Shown: one piece after another, positions 6,753 through 7,028 of the stretch
Position numbering within the stretch: position 1 is the stretch's first letter
Layout of the letters: each line of letters opens with the position of its first letter
Origin: Clostridia bacterium
Lineage (GTDB): Bacteria; Bacillota; Clostridia; Christensenellales; UBA1242
Assembly: GCA_900768425.1 (NCBI GenBank)
Contig: CAAGCR010000125.1
Location: 1 to 7,028, forward strand
DNA: 7,028 nt
Direction: 5' to 3'
Notes under the pieces: model-generated
Database searches by the model: none
Told to the model about the DNA's origin: nothing
The model's input: only the letters and a program-made list of their open reading frames with translations
Program-made: the position numbers and the translations under genes

Positions 6753-6765
6753 CTAATTGATAAAT
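6744..6765. repeat. 7-bp inverted repeat over a -35 element (candidate operator)
   Basis: ATTTATC (6744-6750) and GATAAAT (6759-6765) are perfect inverted copies separated by eight bases. The repeat covers the -35 of the candidate promoter toward tmk and lies about 75 bases from the end of an ArsR-type regulator gene, so it could be a protein-binding site. In DNA this AT-rich a 7-bp match can also arise by chance, and no T tract follows to make it a terminator. Confidence 0.4.
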
Positions 6766-6839
6766 GTTGCTAAAAATCAATAAGGGTGATCTAAAAAATA
6801 AACGAATAAGTTGGTTTCTTTTGTTTGTTATTAATTAAC

Positions 6840-7028
6840 TTAAAATTTAATATCTTTTAAGCTTTCTATGGCAAAATTCATAAGGTCATTTATAAACTTG
6901 TTCTGAAGCGAATATTTTATAATCTTCCCGTCCCGTACGGAGTCTACAATGCATTGATTTTTTAAATATTTTAATTGATGGCTAATTGTTGTTTGGTTTA
7001 TGTTTAAAACATTAGATAAATCATTTAC
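6840..7028 (-). CDS. ArsR/SmtB-type HTH regulator, C-terminal 62 residues (partial)
   Basis: The frame is open from the right edge to a TAA at 6842-6840. It reads LSNVLNINQTTISHQLKYLK and then IVDSVRDGKIIKYSL, which are the helix-turn-helix and beta-wing of an ArsR-type winged-helix DNA-binding protein (compare the family pattern LS..L.....tvS.HLk.L...glv...r.G....Y.l). A final helix runs from about visible residue 43 to 60. Family members are about 100 residues, so roughly 40 N-terminal residues lie outside. The visible part has one Cys (26) and one His (17), and the last helix has none of the His/Asp ligands of SmtB-type sensors, so metal sensing cannot be assumed; an alpha-3 cysteine site, if present, would lie in or near the missing part. 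The ligand and targets are unknown. Confidence 0.82.
   Translation of the reverse strand, partial: VNDLSNVLNINQTTISHQLKYLKNQCIVDSVRDGKIIKYSLQNKFINDLMNFAIESLKDIKF

Larger units (their letters stand above)
6495..6839. other. Non-coding region between the ArsR-type gene and tmk
   Basis: No gene can be supported here. A 16-codon minus-strand frame beginning at an ATG near 6635 has no ribosome site. The stretch holds the candidate promoter at 6723-6752 and an inverted repeat over it. A transcript from that promoter would carry a leader of about 235 bases before tmk, long for such a gene, but I recognise no riboswitch in it. No terminator was found directly after the ArsR-type gene. A loose 6-bp inverted repeat (AGTGAT 6680-6685, ATCACT 6711-6716) is probably chance. 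Confidence 0.5.

Overview
This window is strongly AT-rich bacterial DNA, most likely from a low-GC Firmicutes or Mollicutes-related lineage. The evidence is an addB-addA pair (the Gram-positive counterpart of RecBCD), a tRNA-Met that closely matches the Bacillus-type elongator as I remember it, encoded CCA ends, consensus sigma-A-type promoter hexamers, and ordinary Shine-Dalgarno sites before two genes. Tryptophans in AddB and Tmk use TGG, no in-frame TGA occurs in the coding regions, and every visible stop is TAA, so nothing points to a recoded UGA. The first 18 bases are an Illumina adapter remnant, so the left edge is an assembly end and biological sequence starts at base 19.

Layout. Bases 19-4655 (minus) hold addB followed by addA. 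The genes overlap by 20 bp, and addA is cut by the contig end after 496 residues. Together they would form the AddAB helicase-nuclease, which resects double-strand breaks for RecA. Bases 4656-5007 are a non-coding divergent region with candidate addB promoters. Bases 5008-5241 (plus) are a compact transcription unit: a perfect promoter, tRNA-Met(CAU), tRNA-Glu(UUC) and an intrinsic terminator. Bases 5242-5797 are non-coding, with hairpins able to stop transcription from either side. Bases 5798-6481 (minus) encode a thymidylate kinase. Bases 6482-6839 are non-coding, with a candidate promoter overlapped by an inverted repeat. Bases 6840-7028 (minus) are the C-terminal part of an ArsR-type regulator that runs off the right edge.

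The genes are housekeeping (DNA repair, translation, dTTP synthesis) plus one regulator. I see no mobile element, CRISPR array, toxin-antitoxin module or defence island, and no convincing novel system. The main points worth a second look are the adapter end, a strong G-over-C skew in two intergenic regions, a possibly leaderless addB, the altered P-loops of AddB and thymidylate kinase, and the inverted repeat over the promoter upstream of tmk.
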